Notes: a model not told the origin generated them from the sequence alone. 64,000 nt of DNA from Microplitis mediator (GCF_029852145.1 NC_079978.1:6944001-7008000); one strand, 5' to 3'; shown: positions 38,984-52,724, numbered from the stretch's first letter. Program-made: numbers and translations.

Positions 38984-41227
38984 AAGAAATCGATGTATGC
39001 TTCAGTATATACATCACTCTTTTCGTTTCCATCAATAACTAGTGCTCAGTATACACTGATGCGACTAGTGCTTTGGTACCCAACGAGAAATCACACTCGA
39101 TCGATCATTTTTTATAAGAAATACCCAGCTAGGTATGTATGTATATATGTATATGTATATACGTGAGCTCAGTGACAAATCCCACCGCGGATATTCGACG
39201 GTTTTATTTTTTTTTCTCAAGACCCTCATCTACAAGATAGTCCTATATAGGCCACTGTTACATCACAAGAGTAATTGTGGCGATAAAGAAAAAGAATTAC
39301 GAAATAAAAAATTTTACAAAAAAATATAAAGTTACGAGATAGATAAATGTATTTGTATTTAATTATTTGTGTTCTTAGGTAATTATGAAATTAACCCAAT
39401 GATATTGTTTGATTATTATGTATGTAGAAGTAATTTATTTTGATTAAAATAGTGAAGTCTCCCGGGGCAAAGTACGTTGACTCGACTACTCATTTGCTAG
39501 CGTACTTGAGATTCTTGTTATCGTTGGTCATAAGAGAGGTCATATCATTGAATTTCGTGCCCTCTATTCACTGCGATTACCATGCAGATTAAGTATTAAA
39601 TGAAAACTTTATACCAAAGTCTCGACCCAGTCCAATCTCCATGGGACTGAGCGCTGGTTGTCCGGTAGAATATACTGCAGAGCACCAGCCTCAAGCTCTG
39701 GCTACTGGACAGAAACTAACTAAAGACTTGAGAATACGCATTAGAGTCCCAAAAGCCCCGCGATTGAGATTCACAAATTTACAGGGTGAATCCTCGTTCT
39801 TGACAGACAGTCTAGGTAATAATGCCTCTGGCATTGCTTTGCTTCATGTTATTATTCAAGTCCTAAGCAGTAAACAAATTTTCTTGAAACTATTTATAGA
39901 TGATAAATTCCTCAAAGAATTTCTTAGCAAACGAGCTAATTAATTAAGTGAATTTTTTTATCATAAATAAAAAATGAAAACAAATTTTGTTATTTTTTTT
40001 TTTTTATCAGTAAATATTTTTAAATTTTTCTACTCATATGGAAACGAGATGTGAAAATCCCTGAGGAATATTGCAGTGGCTTGATGCCAAAAAAGCCAAA
40101 GTTAAGAGTGAGTTGATGCCATTGAAACAAGAACAAGAGAATAAAACAAAACGATAAGTACTTGATAGTTGAAAACTAACATCCGAGAGACACTCCTCTT
40201 AAGACAATGTCATCGTGTCAAAAAGGTTAATTAAATAACGCCTAGTGACACCCAAAAAACAAACAAACAAAAGTAACTAAATTCAACCAGCTTTCAATCA
40301 AAAGCTCATAGAATTTCTAATAAAATAGTTCGTTTCCCAGTAATCGATTAAGGAGTTTGAGGAACGAAAATTTTCTCATTCCGGTAAAGAGTAAACTTTA
40401 AATCTAGCATTGCCTTACCCAATTAATTTTTTTTTTCTCTATACACGATCCACTTTTACCCAAACCGATAACTTTAAATTATTTTTTAAATTTAATTAAA
40501 TATAATTGGCAAAAAAACGAATAACTAGAGTTTAGATCTAATCTGTACTATTAATGTAGACAGGTATCCTCACTATCAATACACAGCCTCCGATGGAGCA
40601 GAGCCATTGTATGCTCCCGAGAATTTACCACCCAGGTATTAGACCATTACAATCGATAAACGTGTAATTATCTAATCGGATATTACACCAAGCTATTGGG
40701 CGTATATTAATAGCCAATACGTCACTAAGTGTGGATATAGGCCGGTGTGTTGATACAGAAGATCCGAGCAGAAGCAGAAGCGACGTGAACCCCGGTAATA
40801 TAATATCACAAGCAATAATTGCTTTCATTTTCACTAAAAGTGAATGAACAAGATCTTCCTTGAGAAGATGTATTAAATGTCGGAGGAAGGATAATATAGG
40901 TATATATAGTTAAAAAGATTCATAGCGAAAGATGTAGTGAAGCAAAGGGTCGAGAGGTGAAAAGGCCACGTGTTACTTATATCCTGGTAGTATTATAGCT
41001 TTTATAATCTCCAAGACGGCTCAGAGAGTAGTTTTCCTTTTCCTCAGATTCTCTTCAAGACGCTAATGTTCGTTCAGTAACAAGGATGAGTGGGCTGACG
41101 GGCTTGCTGATTCTCCGAGTATCATCGTACACACTTAAACGTCATTTTCTTGTTCTCTCTTCCTGTCTTATTGTAGCCCTTTCTCACTTAAACTTTTTGC
41201 TCAGGCAACCCTCTTTTAGTCCCTCTC

Positions 41228-41376
41228 TTATATAAAGCTTTCTATCCCAACTTAACCAGCAGCAGTAGCAGCCAGAGTACAGAGCACAGAGACACTCTTT
41301 TCTCCTTTTAACATCCTCACTTTCAGCAGTCCAATCCCGTACCCACCAGCATCACCACCCGACTACTGTGAACCCC
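41228..41376 (+). promoter_or_regulatory. Candidate TATA promoter with 5' untranslated exon
   Basis: A TATA-like box (TTATATAAAG, 41228-41237) is followed by about 140 bp of pyrimidine- and CAG-rich sequence less AT-rich than the surroundings and then by a consensus-quality donor, CCCC|GTAAGTG, at 41377. This is the arrangement of a TATA promoter plus non-coding first exon. No Inr, downstream coding exon or transcript evidence is available. Confidence 0.2.
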
Positions 41377-41660
41377 GTAAGTGCTCTCGGCGCTTATCGA
41401 ACCGCAAACTCGTCGGCGGAAACGGAAAGAGAACGGGAGATTGAGCGTCAGAACAAATCCTACTGAATAATTGAGACGGGAAAACGTGCCGATTTGAGAA
41501 AACGTTTATCTGGCAATCGATGTCTGCTGATAGGTGAGATTTACCACTCATACATACATACACACAAACATATAAATTACTTTATTATTAATCTTCTCGA
41601 AACAGATCATCATCATTCAATTCATTAATTTACTTGTAAAAACAAGTTTTTTTTGTAATA

Positions 41661-42244
41661 CACTGTAAAAAATTCGCGGAGTAAATGCGGAGTGAATGAA
41701 TTTTTAATTATTCACTCCCCTGCGGAGTGAAATTCACTCCGCAGGGGAGTTTTCGCGGAGTAGATAATTTTTTATTAATTTAATCCCTCCGGAGTGAAAT
41801 TCACTCCACTCAATAAAATCGAAGTAAAAACTCGCGTATTCCATTATTGATCAGCTGATACGCACACCCATATTTAGACACACACGCGCACTCGCACACA
41901 CATCCGAACACACACACGCACACATTCGCGTACACTTGCACACACACAGGCACACACACATCCAAACTTACACACAAGCACATATTCGCACACACACATT
42001 GTTTAACAGTTTAATATAAATTAATATAAATTTATCTAAGTATATTAAAACTCCAGACCGGAGTGAATTGGGAGTGAAATAAAATCCGCGTCACTCCGAG
42101 ATCGCTCCGCTAAACAAAAACTTTCAATTCCCTCCGGATGTGGAGTGATTTTTTTTAAAACTCCGGAACTCCGAGTGGCGGTGTGAATGCGGAGTGAATT
42201 CGGATTTAATTTCAATCCGAATTCACCGCGGATTTTTCACATTG
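41661..42244. mobile_element. TA-flanked CACTGTAAAAAATT element with CGGAGTGAA array and CA microsatellite
   Basis: The ends are CACTGTAAAAAATTCGCGGA and CGCGGATTTTTCACATTG, with TA on both sides. Perfect local palindromes such as CACTCCCCTGCGGAGTG and its inverse occur near 41705-41750. An imperfect CACACA/CGCACA microsatellite (about 41872-41998) has expanded inside the element. Confidence 0.85.
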
Positions 42245-43225
42245 TACTGATAAAAAAAAAAAGATAAGAAAAAGTGAGGGAGCAAAAAAATTTTGTAATT
42301 TTTTTCAATTGAATTTAAAATGAAAATATTGTTTGGATTACAAGAAAAATACTTTAGAACAGTCAGCAGTAAAAATACAAGTAAAAAATTTTATTCAGAG
42401 TATTAAAAAAAATGGCAAGCTTTTAAGGGTACTCTTTTTAAATTTAAGTTAGAGGAAAATAATTCAGTCTATTTGAATCTACATATTTAAATTATTTTTT
42501 TTTTTTGTCAGTATCTCCAGTTTATTTACTCTGCCTTTCCCCATTTTTCATTTTTCAAGAAAAATAACTTAATTACATATTTTCGGTAAGGGATAACCCC
42601 AGTTGAGGAAGCTTAGCCTTCGGTAAGCTTGACAAGTTAAGAATATATATTTGTTTAGAGGTGGATCTAACTCTAACCACAAGTCATGATGATGAATAAA
42701 AAGACTTGAGTAAACGAAGATGAAGGAGTTGTTGTATAGATAATAACAACCAAGAGTTTTATCTGGTGACTAGTGTAGTGTGGTATATACACTATATCAA
42801 CGACGAACGGGATTTTCTCGGACTACATATACTACGGGATCTGTATGCTCGTAGACGCGACGAACAAACGTTCTTGAGGCTTATCCCGCCCACGTATATG
42901 CATCATTCTCAACAGGGGATGTCTGCCTGATGCTTCTTAACCTCGACTAGCCGTCGTTATATTCCATTCTCATGGCGCATTACCCCTCGTCGATTTTATA
43001 TATTTTTAAAAATATCGATGGAACGTGGTTACTCTGCAGTAGTAACTCACCACATCAAAGTATACTTACATACTAACAATATCAAACGTATGTGGTTTCT
43101 TTGCTTAATATCCGCAGTTGTAAATAATGTCTGTGGGTTAATAGTCAATACGAACTTTACAAACGTGGACCATCTCATGAATAAAATCCATGAATCATCT
43201 CAATAAAAAAAAAAAAATTATAATA
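42245..43225. other. AT-rich sequence without a recognised gene
   Basis: No coding exon or known repeat was recognised in this stretch. Confidence 0.4.
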
Positions 43226-43300
43226 CACTGTAAAATATCAGGGGTGAATACGGATTTTATTTCAATCCGTCACTTGTAATTCCGGAGTAAAAAAAAAGTC
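43226..43300. mobile_element. Truncated CACTGTAAAA / CGGAGTGAA element
   Basis: Starts CACTGTAAAATATCAGGGG after TA and keeps TTCAATCCGTCACTTG and TCCGGAGTAAA before merging into the 178-bp tandem repeat. The right half is missing. Confidence 0.6.
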
Positions 43301-43550
43301 ACTACGCAATAGAACGCACCCTGAAACACATGAGAAACCACTACTTTTTATGCCTCGTTCGAAAAAAAATTTTTTTCAAATTGTTGACAGCATAAATTCA
43401 CGAGAATTTGCTGATTTTCGAGTTTAGGCGAACTTGCAGCAACTTGAGGGGCTTCGTGACGATATAATATGTACTCACGCGATAGTACACACCCTAAAAC
43501 ACATTAGAAACCACTACTTTCTATGCCTCATTCGAAAAAAAATTTTTTTA

Positions 43551-44452
<902 letters not shown>

Positions 44453-44789
44453 TTGTTGACAGCATAAATTCACGAAAATTCGCTGATTTTCGAGTTTAGG
44501 AGAACTTGGAGCAACTTGAAGGGCCTCGTGACGATATATTACGTACCTACGCGATAGTACGCACCCTAAAACACATGATAAACTGAAAAACTGCGTCGAA
44601 TGCCACCTCAAACGTCAAAGTTGGTTTATTAGTTCAACAGATATCAGCGATGAAATATTAAAACGATAACAATTGTCCTCATTTTCCCAGGATAATTCAC
44701 TATATGAATTATTAAATGTACATACCTGAAATTGAACCGATATACCATTTTTTTATTTTCAGTGAAATGTATACACTGACGGTCTAGCC

Positions 44790-44915
44790 GTTTTTTGAAC
44801 TCGAAGAGCACAAAAATTTACCAATAATAATGTTTTCGAGCTTTCTGAGCTTGAAAACAGCAGAAAGTTTTTGGGCTGGCCCACAGGGTCAACCGATGTC
44901 CAGATTTTTTTATAG
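44790..44915 (-). mobile_element. Partial AGCGGGAAGTT family element
   Basis: Contains GTTTTCGAGCTTTCTGAGC, a diverged AACAGCAGAAAGTTTTTGGG and GGCCCACAGGGTCAACCGAT, equivalent to the GACCCTGCGGG end of the family. The remainder is absent. Confidence 0.6.
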
Positions 44916-46611
44916 TGTAACAACAAAAATTATGTCGATAAAAACTTATTAGTTGAATGAAATTTTTGAACGAATAGTAAAGACAGCAAGAAATAAAAAA
45001 TAAATAATTGTGTAATGAACTAACGTTATCGGTCAAAGACAATTGATCTTCATGAAGCTTCATCGAGCGTTGTCGGCTTGAAAGATTAAAAAGAAAAAAA
45101 GTAATAAAAAGAATAAAAGCGTGATAGATTGCATTAAAGTTACAGAGTAACTTCTCTTCTCTATCACCTTGGTTGCCGAGCTTCCTCTACCCACATATAG
45201 TTCCAGTATACCGGCCAACCTATTTACGGCAAACAACAGAGTTGGCGAACCGCGTAACTCTTGTGTCTCAAAAACACGCGTCAATTCTCATCTCTTGTAT
45301 GTAGAAAAAAAAAGTTACAGATTAATTTAGCTTCAGTTAATTTGTTACGACTATTGACAAGTACAATAAGAGAGAACACGGATGACTAATTATCAAGCTT
45401 TTTATAACAATCCTTTTATACATAACAGTATGTAACCAATGGAAAATTGATCAACCCACATCCCTTTTATTTGAACTTTCAAATATTTGATCCAATTTAC
45501 AAACACTTTTATTCTATCATGCATAAATTTACTTTATTTGAAAAATCAATTAATATAATTTATATTTAAACCGCCTAAATTTTTTTTTCTTTTTTTTTAG
45601 TTACGATTAAAGAGAATTTTTTAATAGCAAAAAAAAGAGTAGACATTTTTAATTTAAATAGTAATGAACTAGCGCACGTGCAGATTTACATGCTCGTGTA
45701 AGTACATTTGTGTGTATGTGTGTAGATGCGGGTTTTCTGTCCTGCACAGACACAAAGCACCTAATAAGCTTTATTTGTGTGTGCCCCAAACCAGCGAGGA
45801 GAACGTGCTACTTTATTTACAATGGGACGCTGCAGGAAGTAATGTAAATATCAGAACCAGTATTATTAATAATAAATAATATACGAGATAATTTAACGTA
45901 ATTGAAATTACTAAAGAAAAATTTTTACAAAGAGTTTGTAAATGAGCACAATGTAATGGCCTCTAAATATTCTCTTTAATTTTTTTAATACTTCTCATTA
46001 TCACTCTGGTGAAATTGCTGTCATGTGAGAGCCAACTGCCAATTACCGTTTATATATTAAATGCGTTTGACGGCAACGTGTTAAGAAAAACTTTTGTATA
46101 TTTACGCAACGTCGAAAGTATAAATAATAATAATTGTTGGTAAAGAACTGGCGTTTAAATTATTGAATGTTTATTTAATAAATAGTCTATGACATAAAAA
46201 AAGTTTCAAAGTAAAATATTATTCGTCGAAAAGTTTTAGCATAATATTGCAAACAAATAGCAATGTAACGAGATGCAAACAGAACTCTCGTCGTAAGTCA
46301 ACGACGCTTTCAATGGGGTCAAAAGTTACGTAACTGAGAAACTGAGATACCGTTGGTACTTGGCCAAAAACACGTCTCCATCTACCCACTTGTACTTGCA
46401 ATACTCCGTATGCTATCACTTTGAATGTATATATGTACACAAGGTCTTATGTATTACGCGAAACTAGTAATCTATGTACTAGTATCATAAACAAATTTAC
46501 CATAAGATGCATAATCAAATATTGTTCATCCAACACTTGCATCAATTTTAATGTAAACTTTAGCTTAGTTGCAAGTAACGCGATTAATAAAAAGCAAAAA
46601 AACAATTAATT
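44916..46611. other. AT-rich sequence without a recognised gene
   Basis: No coding exon or known repeat was recognised. Confidence 0.4.
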
Positions 46612-47133
46612 CACTGTACAAAATTGGGAGTGAATTTGGAGTGATTACCGATTTTCTTTGAATCTGAATTCACTCGGAGTAACGGAGTTTTAAAAAAAAT
46701 CACTTCGCATACGGAGCAAATCGGGAGTTTGCTTTTTCAGCGGAGTAATTTCGGAGTGATCTGAATTTTACTTCAATCTGCATTCACTCCGATTCAGAGT
46801 TTTGATACTAAAACCAACTCCGTTTCGAAGTAGATTTCACTCCGATCACTCTAAAACAAAGTGTGTTACAAGTGTATTATTTTAACACATATTAAGTGTG
46901 TTCTATGTTTAAGGCTTTAAACAAAACTATAGTTTTTTGTAGTCACTTAAAACACGTTTCACGGTGTGTTAAAAGTCTATAGATTGCTTATGGCGTTTCA
47001 ATGTTATTTGGCAAGTGTGTTAATTTCGACTACACACTTGGTTTTAGAGTGGAAGGGATTGAATAAATAAACAGTCACCTGCTCCGCATTCACTCTGAAT
47101 TTGCTCCACGTTCACTCTGCTAATTTTTTACAG
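46612..47133. mobile_element. CACTGTA / CGGAGTGAA element, interrupted
   Basis: The left end is CACTGTACAAAATTGGGAGT and the right end CTGCTAATTTTTTACAG, followed by TA. The interior has the usual GGAGTGA/TCACTCC words and is interrupted at 46847-47051 by another element. Reading across the break restores the expected order TTCACTCCGA, then GGGATTGAATAAATAAACAG. Confidence 0.82.
46847..47051. mobile_element. Nested CACTCTAAAAC element with GTGTGTT words
   Basis: The left end CACTCTAAAACAAAGTGTGT and the right end ACACACTTGGTTTTAGAGTG are inverted copies with small differences. The interior repeats AAGTGTGTT/AACACACTT type words. Length 205 bp. Confidence 0.78.
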
Positions 47134-47879
47134 TAAAAGTAAATAAATAAAGCAAAATAAAATTTTTAATAAAAATCACTAACGTTATAAATTTTCAATT
47201 TAAACTTTAAAACTAAATTCTTTGGTATAGTGTGACACAGTACATTAAGTCGATGCACAAAGTGCGACAAATTTAAATTTACCTAATTTAAATACCAAAA
47301 CACAAGAAGCTTTTGTTTTACCCATCAGCAGTAGAAAAGAGGTACCTACTCTGAATAAAAGCTTAAAATAAATTCAAAATAAAATAAAACAAGTGTTGAA
47401 TTAAAACAAAGACACGTTTTAAATTCACAGCTATTTTATTTTGATCTTTAAATTAACCTTAATTTATTAAACTATTTTTTTCAGCTCATCAACACCAAGA
47501 TGGACATCGTAAAGGAACGTATTTCCGTTATTTAACGTCACTTTACCCGCGGCTGTTGGATAGTGTACGAGTGTACGAGTGCCTTGAGCTTTTCGTGACT
47601 ATAAATTCTCTAACAAAAGGGGTTGTGAAACGCTTTACTTTTAACGCGCTGAGATTTAAACTGTTTCTATGTTTGAATGTTAACGCTTTTATTTTATTTT
47701 ATTATTAACCTCTGTGTTACAATACCCATAAATCACGGGTTACGGTATAATAAGCTGGGCTCTAGTATATGATAGAATTTAAAAGGATACCATTAAAAAT
47801 ATAGAAAAAAAGACAACCGAATAGGCCCCTTAAAAAAATTGCTCTAATTTTTCTTCACTTCCAAAATAAAGATTCGGTA

Positions 47880-48053
47880 CACAGAAGAAAAGGATTTCTT
47901 AGCGCGAAAATTTTTTTCCCGTCTCAAAAAACTTTTTCTTACTACAATAAAATTTCTTCTCACCCCAAGAAAATTTTTGTTTTCAATTCATAATGCAAAA
48001 AATTTCTTGGGTCAAGTAAAAATTTTTTGCGCCAAGAAATCTTTTTTTCTGTG
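47880..48053. mobile_element. CACAGAAGAAAAG element with CAAGAAAT words
   Basis: The left end CACAGAAGAAAAGGATTTCT and the right end CAAGAAATCTTTTTTTCTGTG are inverted copies, with TA before the left end. The interior reiterates TTTCTTGG/CCAAGAAA and AAATTTTT words. The terminus fits the same CAC(G/A)GA pattern as the elements at 15752 and 34191. Confidence 0.75.
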
Positions 48054-50271
48054 TCTGAATTTCGCGCAGAAAAATAAAATTCTTCTAATTTCTTTTCAAA
48101 ATTAAATTCATTTTTTTTTCTCCCATAATTAAAAATAATTGTAACATTAGAATTCTGTGTGTTAAAAAAAAAAGAAAACAATTTCATCGACTCCGAATCA
48201 ATTATTTCGCTTAATCCAATCAATGTGAAATTAATTTTTAGTTATGTAAAGTGAAAATTTTAATTGAATTATTTGAATGAAAACTTGTAGGATTGTTTTT
48301 AAATTTAAATGTTTTTTTTTCTTAATTTTGGGTGGTCCAAATCGACCCATAATTTCCGTATTATTTATGTGCAATTTTAAAAAATAAATTCTTAATTTAC
48401 AAAATATTTTTCAAAGCCCGTTTTTCCCTCCTCTATTGACCTAAATACAAATATATAAAAAAAAAATCTGTACAGGTCACAAAATGGAAGAACGGATATT
48501 TTTACCATACAAATATATAAATTTATGATGGGACCTACATTTACTTTTACATGTGACATTTATATACTTTTCACGTGCGACATACCGGCTAATCGGATAT
48601 TCAATCAATGACGTAACAATAATTTACGATGACATTCATCGCATTATAATTAAGCTAATTATATTGGAAGATATAATTTGAAATAAAATATTAATAGACG
48701 GTTGAATTATTAGCAACACATTAAGCGAGAAAATAATTTGCGTGAGTTATTTTCTGTGTAAAAAAATTAAAAAAATTAAAATAATGAGGGGGATTATATA
48801 AATAAATAACATAATATTATAAAACGAAAGAGAGATTGTGTGTAGTAGAGACGCTCAAAGATGCGATCAATGCCCAACCTTTGGACAATAAAACACACGA
48901 CAACATATTAAAACAAAAAGAGAAATAGTAGCAATGAAGTGGAACGTCACGAACAACAAATTTTTCAGTTTAACGAGCATCTGTATAAAAAGATATAAAT
49001 ATACAAAAGCTTGTATTAAATAAAATTTTATTATCTCAGAATGCTTTGCTTTTTTTTTCATGCATAAATTTTTTTATAATTTAAATTTTAATTAATCTTA
49101 TATCAGATAATTGTATTCATTTTTATGTTGCACTGAATTTTGTGTAAATATTTAAATGTAAATAGAAAAAAAAAGAGACTGAATTTCTTGAATATTTGGT
49201 GCAGTTGTTTTTTGTAATGAGAAATATAATGGATCAATCAATTTCTGTAAATATCAGCACAAAAAAGGAAGCAAATCATTTTGAATTTTTTTTTTTTTTA
49301 AGTATATATCTATTATTATTAGGCCTCGAGCGATCCCATATCCGACCAACTTAACCGAATTCAAATTCAAATTCAAATTTTTTCAATTTTTAAATCAAAT
49401 CAAATTCACTTTAGACCAGATCAAATTCAAAGGATTTAAATTTTATTTTTGTGTATATCTATTATTATTAGGCCTCGGGCAATACCATATCAGACCGAGT
49501 CAAATTCAAATTCAAATTCAAATCAAATTCACTTTTTAAATCAGGGGCGAAAAGACCTTACACTTATTGTGGGAAAAATTCCTCCGACAATCCACTGACA
49601 CCCGCACCTACGCCTGGTCAGTGATCAAGCTCAAGAGATTTTGAATTATTTAGTAAAGGAACTCAGAGCGCCATCTGATGTTTCAGACATGAGTTTTTAC
49701 AAGTCAGCTAAAATACTAGAATCGTGTGATAACTTCACAACTTATGATACAAAAATGTGAATTCAAAATTTTTCAGTTCAACATATTAATTATGGATTTT
49801 TATAAAAAAAATAAAATAACAGTAAATATTACTCACCAGTCACACCAATCGAACTGATGATTTTTTCTCATCCTGACTCTAAAGACAGTGGGTAGGGTCA
49901 ATTTCTTCGAGGAATGCAAACAGAACAACACTTTAATCACTGACGAATAGGTACAAGGTTTCAACATCACGTAACAGATGGAACTGTATGAGAAATTCGA
50001 GAACACTAATTTATGAAATTTATGAAATCAAACACATCACTTTTGGCTTTTAAATTTTACAGCAACTTTTAGTATTTACTTTTACTGTCTGCACTAAATA
50101 AATCCGCACTATTAGAACGTAAATCTTTTATGAATCGTAGAGTTTTTTTTTTTAATTTTAATTTAAAAAATAATATCCCGAGATCACGCACACTCACAAA
50201 TTCCGACAAATAAGACCCGATGACTTTCGCATTCGCAACTTCAAATGACAATGAAATTAGCAGGCAGCTGA

Positions 50272-50306
<35 letters not shown>

Positions 50307-50903
50307 AAATTTTCATATTATTTTTTTTAAAATTACAGGATTGATTTAGAAAAGACAAAAATTGTCGGATATTTGCTAGTTTCAGTGTCTTAATTTTAAT
50401 TGATAGCTACCGGTGCATAACGCGAATGTATTTTAGAAATTCTAGAAGATCCGAATGGCCAAGATGTAGTTTATGTTTCAGTAGCTTTTAATTATTATAA
50501 TATTCAATTTTTCGAACAATATATTCAAATAATAATTTCCGTTTAATTGTAATTAATAATTAAATGAACCGAACGTGGAGACGACCGGCTCCAACGACAT
50601 TTTTTTTAACTGTGCGCGTCTGATTACTCACGCCACGGCGCAGGCGCGGCAGTAAAGAAAATGGCGGCTTCAAAAAAGGCGGCAAATTTAAAAATAAATC
50701 TGTGTGTGGGCAGAAAATCATTCAGGATTTTATGTTCAAGTCAATGAATAGAGAATTTAAAAACTATTTCAACAAAATTAATTATTAATTGACTTTCTCG
50801 TTAATGATGAATGTTATATTAATTTATGTAGACTTGTTGTCTAGGAAAAAAATTCGTAAAAAATTATTTAAAGTAAAAAATTGAAATCAAACTGACGATA
50901 ATT
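48054..50903. other. AT-rich sequence, one tandem repeat, no recognised gene
   Basis: Contains the 149-bp tandem repeat at 49305-49540 and a 27-bp T tract near 50276. Segment 50575-50660 is G+C richer and includes AAAATGGCGG, but no exon is recognised. Confidence 0.4.
49305..49540. repeat. Direct repeat of about 149 bp with TCAAAT pentamer/hexamer runs
   Basis: Units start TATATCTATTATTATTAGGC at 49305 and 49454, continue CCTCG(A/G)GC and CCATATC(C/A)GACC and end in runs of AAATTC. The second unit is shortened. Confidence 0.75.
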
Positions 50904-51090
50904 ATGAGTGTGAATGTAACAGACATCAGACAAATTTAAAATTATAAATAGATTTTAAATTTATAAAATAATATTTATAAAAAATACACTTATTAATTTT
51001 TAAATTTTTTAAAAATTTGCTTTTATTAATTATTTACTCTATTTATTAATAATTGTAAATTTGTATGCTGTCTGCTACATTCGCACTCAT
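50904..51090. mobile_element. ATGAGTGTGAATG MITE with exact 9-bp TSD
   Basis: The ends are ATGAGTGTGAATGTAACAGA and GTCTGCTACATTCGCACTCAT. The 9-bp direct repeat ACGATAATT lies at 50895-50903 and 51091-51099. The two halves form a long imperfect inverted repeat. Confidence 0.88.
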
Positions 51091-51859
51091 ACGATAATTA
51101 ATAAATTCTATAAATTATTTAAGTTAGAAAATTTTCACTTGTGGATTTTAAAAATTTTTTTTAATCATTGTAATATTTATTTTAAATTAATTTAAAAAAT
51201 GTTTCTTTTATTATTCCAGCATACAAAATAATTTTTGAGTATCGAGGTCATCGTACAGCTAAGTCCTGATGAAAGAGAACGAGAGACTACAGATTTAACA
51301 TCAATTATAGACAACGCAGTATTGATAAATTTTTTTCTATTTTATTTATTTTTTGCACACCTCAAGCGTGATCGCACTGTGTGTGTCCTACGATCAAAAT
51401 TTTTTTTTTGTTTGTAAATTGAAGATTTAAATTTCTAAAACTTCAATAAAGTTTTCATCAACTTTTCCTTTGCTATCAATGTAAATGATAAATATTTTAC
51501 TCCTGAATATTTTTAACACTTTTTATTAACGTTGAACTAGTTAATTAGTCTTATATTTATTATTTACATTTAATAAAACAAAAAAAATTATTTCATATTT
51601 TATTTTTTTCTCTATTAGTTAATTCCGTTGATTTAATTTGATTATTATAAATATCCTTGTGTGATTTATGAACTATCAATCTATCGGAGTTTCAATGATA
51701 CATGAGTGTAATATTCGCCATAATTTAAAGTATTTTGTAGAGGTACAAATCATAAAATAAGTTCAACATCAAATATATTTAAGTCCTCAGTAGAAAACCC
51801 TGCTCTCGAATTTCAAAATTTAGCAAGACGAAGAATTTATTTTCAATCATTTTTTGTCA

Positions 51860-52520
51860 ATGATCCTGAAGTTAGCAGACAATTAAAAATTTTCAGATTG
51901 TTTTTTCGGTAGCACGACTTGTAATCCGCGGATAAAATATCCGCGACAAAATATTCAAGAGACAAAAAATCCGTGACAAAATATCCTGTCGATTAATCTT
52001 ATTCAGAAAAATGTATTTTAAGTGAAAAAATAATTAATGGTTTTCGATAAACGGGTACTGTACCATTCCAAGCATATGTGTTGACCTATTTCCAAAATAA
52101 TACCCACCCAAAATCTGTGAACAAAGAGCACAGTACGATTTCAAACATATGTGTTGATCTATTTTTAATATCACACACTCAAATTTTATGTGCAAATATA
52201 TTAAACATTTCTGATAAAAGGGTACCGTACTATTTATATTAAAAGTATTTATATTATAAGATATTTTGTCGAGGATATTTCATGTATTAAGTATTTAGTC
52301 CGGGGATATTTTTTCTCGGATATTTTGTCGCGGATATTTTGTCTTCGGATAATAAGTGACGGTACCGTTTTTTCAACAAATCAATTACAAAAAAATAAAA
52401 ACTAAAAATATGCACAAGTAGAAAATTTAAAAAACTACAGGTGGAATTTTTTTTTGTTTTATAATTTACCGTCTAAAAGAAAATCCAAAAATTGTTAGAC
52501 GTCGGCTAACTTCAGTATCA
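51860..52520 (+). mobile_element. ATGATCCTGAAG MITE with 9-bp TSD, split by a nested element
   Basis: Left end ATGATCCTGAAGTTAGCAGA, right end GTCGGCTAACTTCAGTATCA. The direct repeat TTTTTGTCA flanks it at 51851-51859 and 52521-52529. The interior is interrupted by 51908-52366. Removing that segment and one copy of its own 8-bp duplication restores a normal family member of about 200 bp. Confidence 0.88.
51908..52366. mobile_element. Nested GGTA...TACC element with exact 8-bp TSD
   Basis: The element starts GGTAGCACGACTTGTAATCC and ends ATAATAAGTGACGGTACC. The reverse complement of the right end matches the left through GATAAAATATCCGCGACAAA-type sequence. GTTTTTTC is duplicated exactly at 51900-51907 and 52367-52374. 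An 8-bp duplication is usual for hAT and P superfamilies, but the termini do not identify either. The word GATATTTTGTCGCG is reiterated near both ends. Confidence 0.85.
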
Positions 52521-52544
52521 TTTTTGTCAACGTTAAAACCAATG

Positions 52545-52724
52545 TCTAAAAATTTTTACATTTTTTTAAAAACAATAAATTAAAAAAAAAAAATATTTCA
52601 GAAAATTTCACCCACAATTTTTTTTATTTTCTTCATGTGCATATTTTTAGTTTTTTTTTAATTAAATTGATTCGTTAAAAAAAAATCCGGAAATTGTTAA
52701 TTGTCTGCTAATTCAGGATCATTG
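52545..52724 (-). mobile_element. Degenerate inverted copy of the ATGATCCTGAAG MITE
   Basis: Shows in reverse orientation ATTTTCTTCATGTGCATATT and ends TGTCTGCTAATTCAGGATCA. The opposite end is decayed. It directly adjoins the previous element. Confidence 0.6.

Larger units (their letters stand above)
36951..41660. other. No recognised gene; TA microsatellites; possible promoter at 41.2 kb
   Basis: (TA)n runs lie at 38110-38143 and 38939-38980. A plus-strand frame at 39641-39943 is open for 100 codons with mixed composition but no family match or clear splice sites. The TATA and donor pair at 41228-41378 is listed separately. Confidence 0.4.

Noticed and set aside
41810..41995. Cysteine/valine-rich minus-strand frame
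   Set aside because: It translates the CA-rich microsatellite inside the element at 41661-42244.
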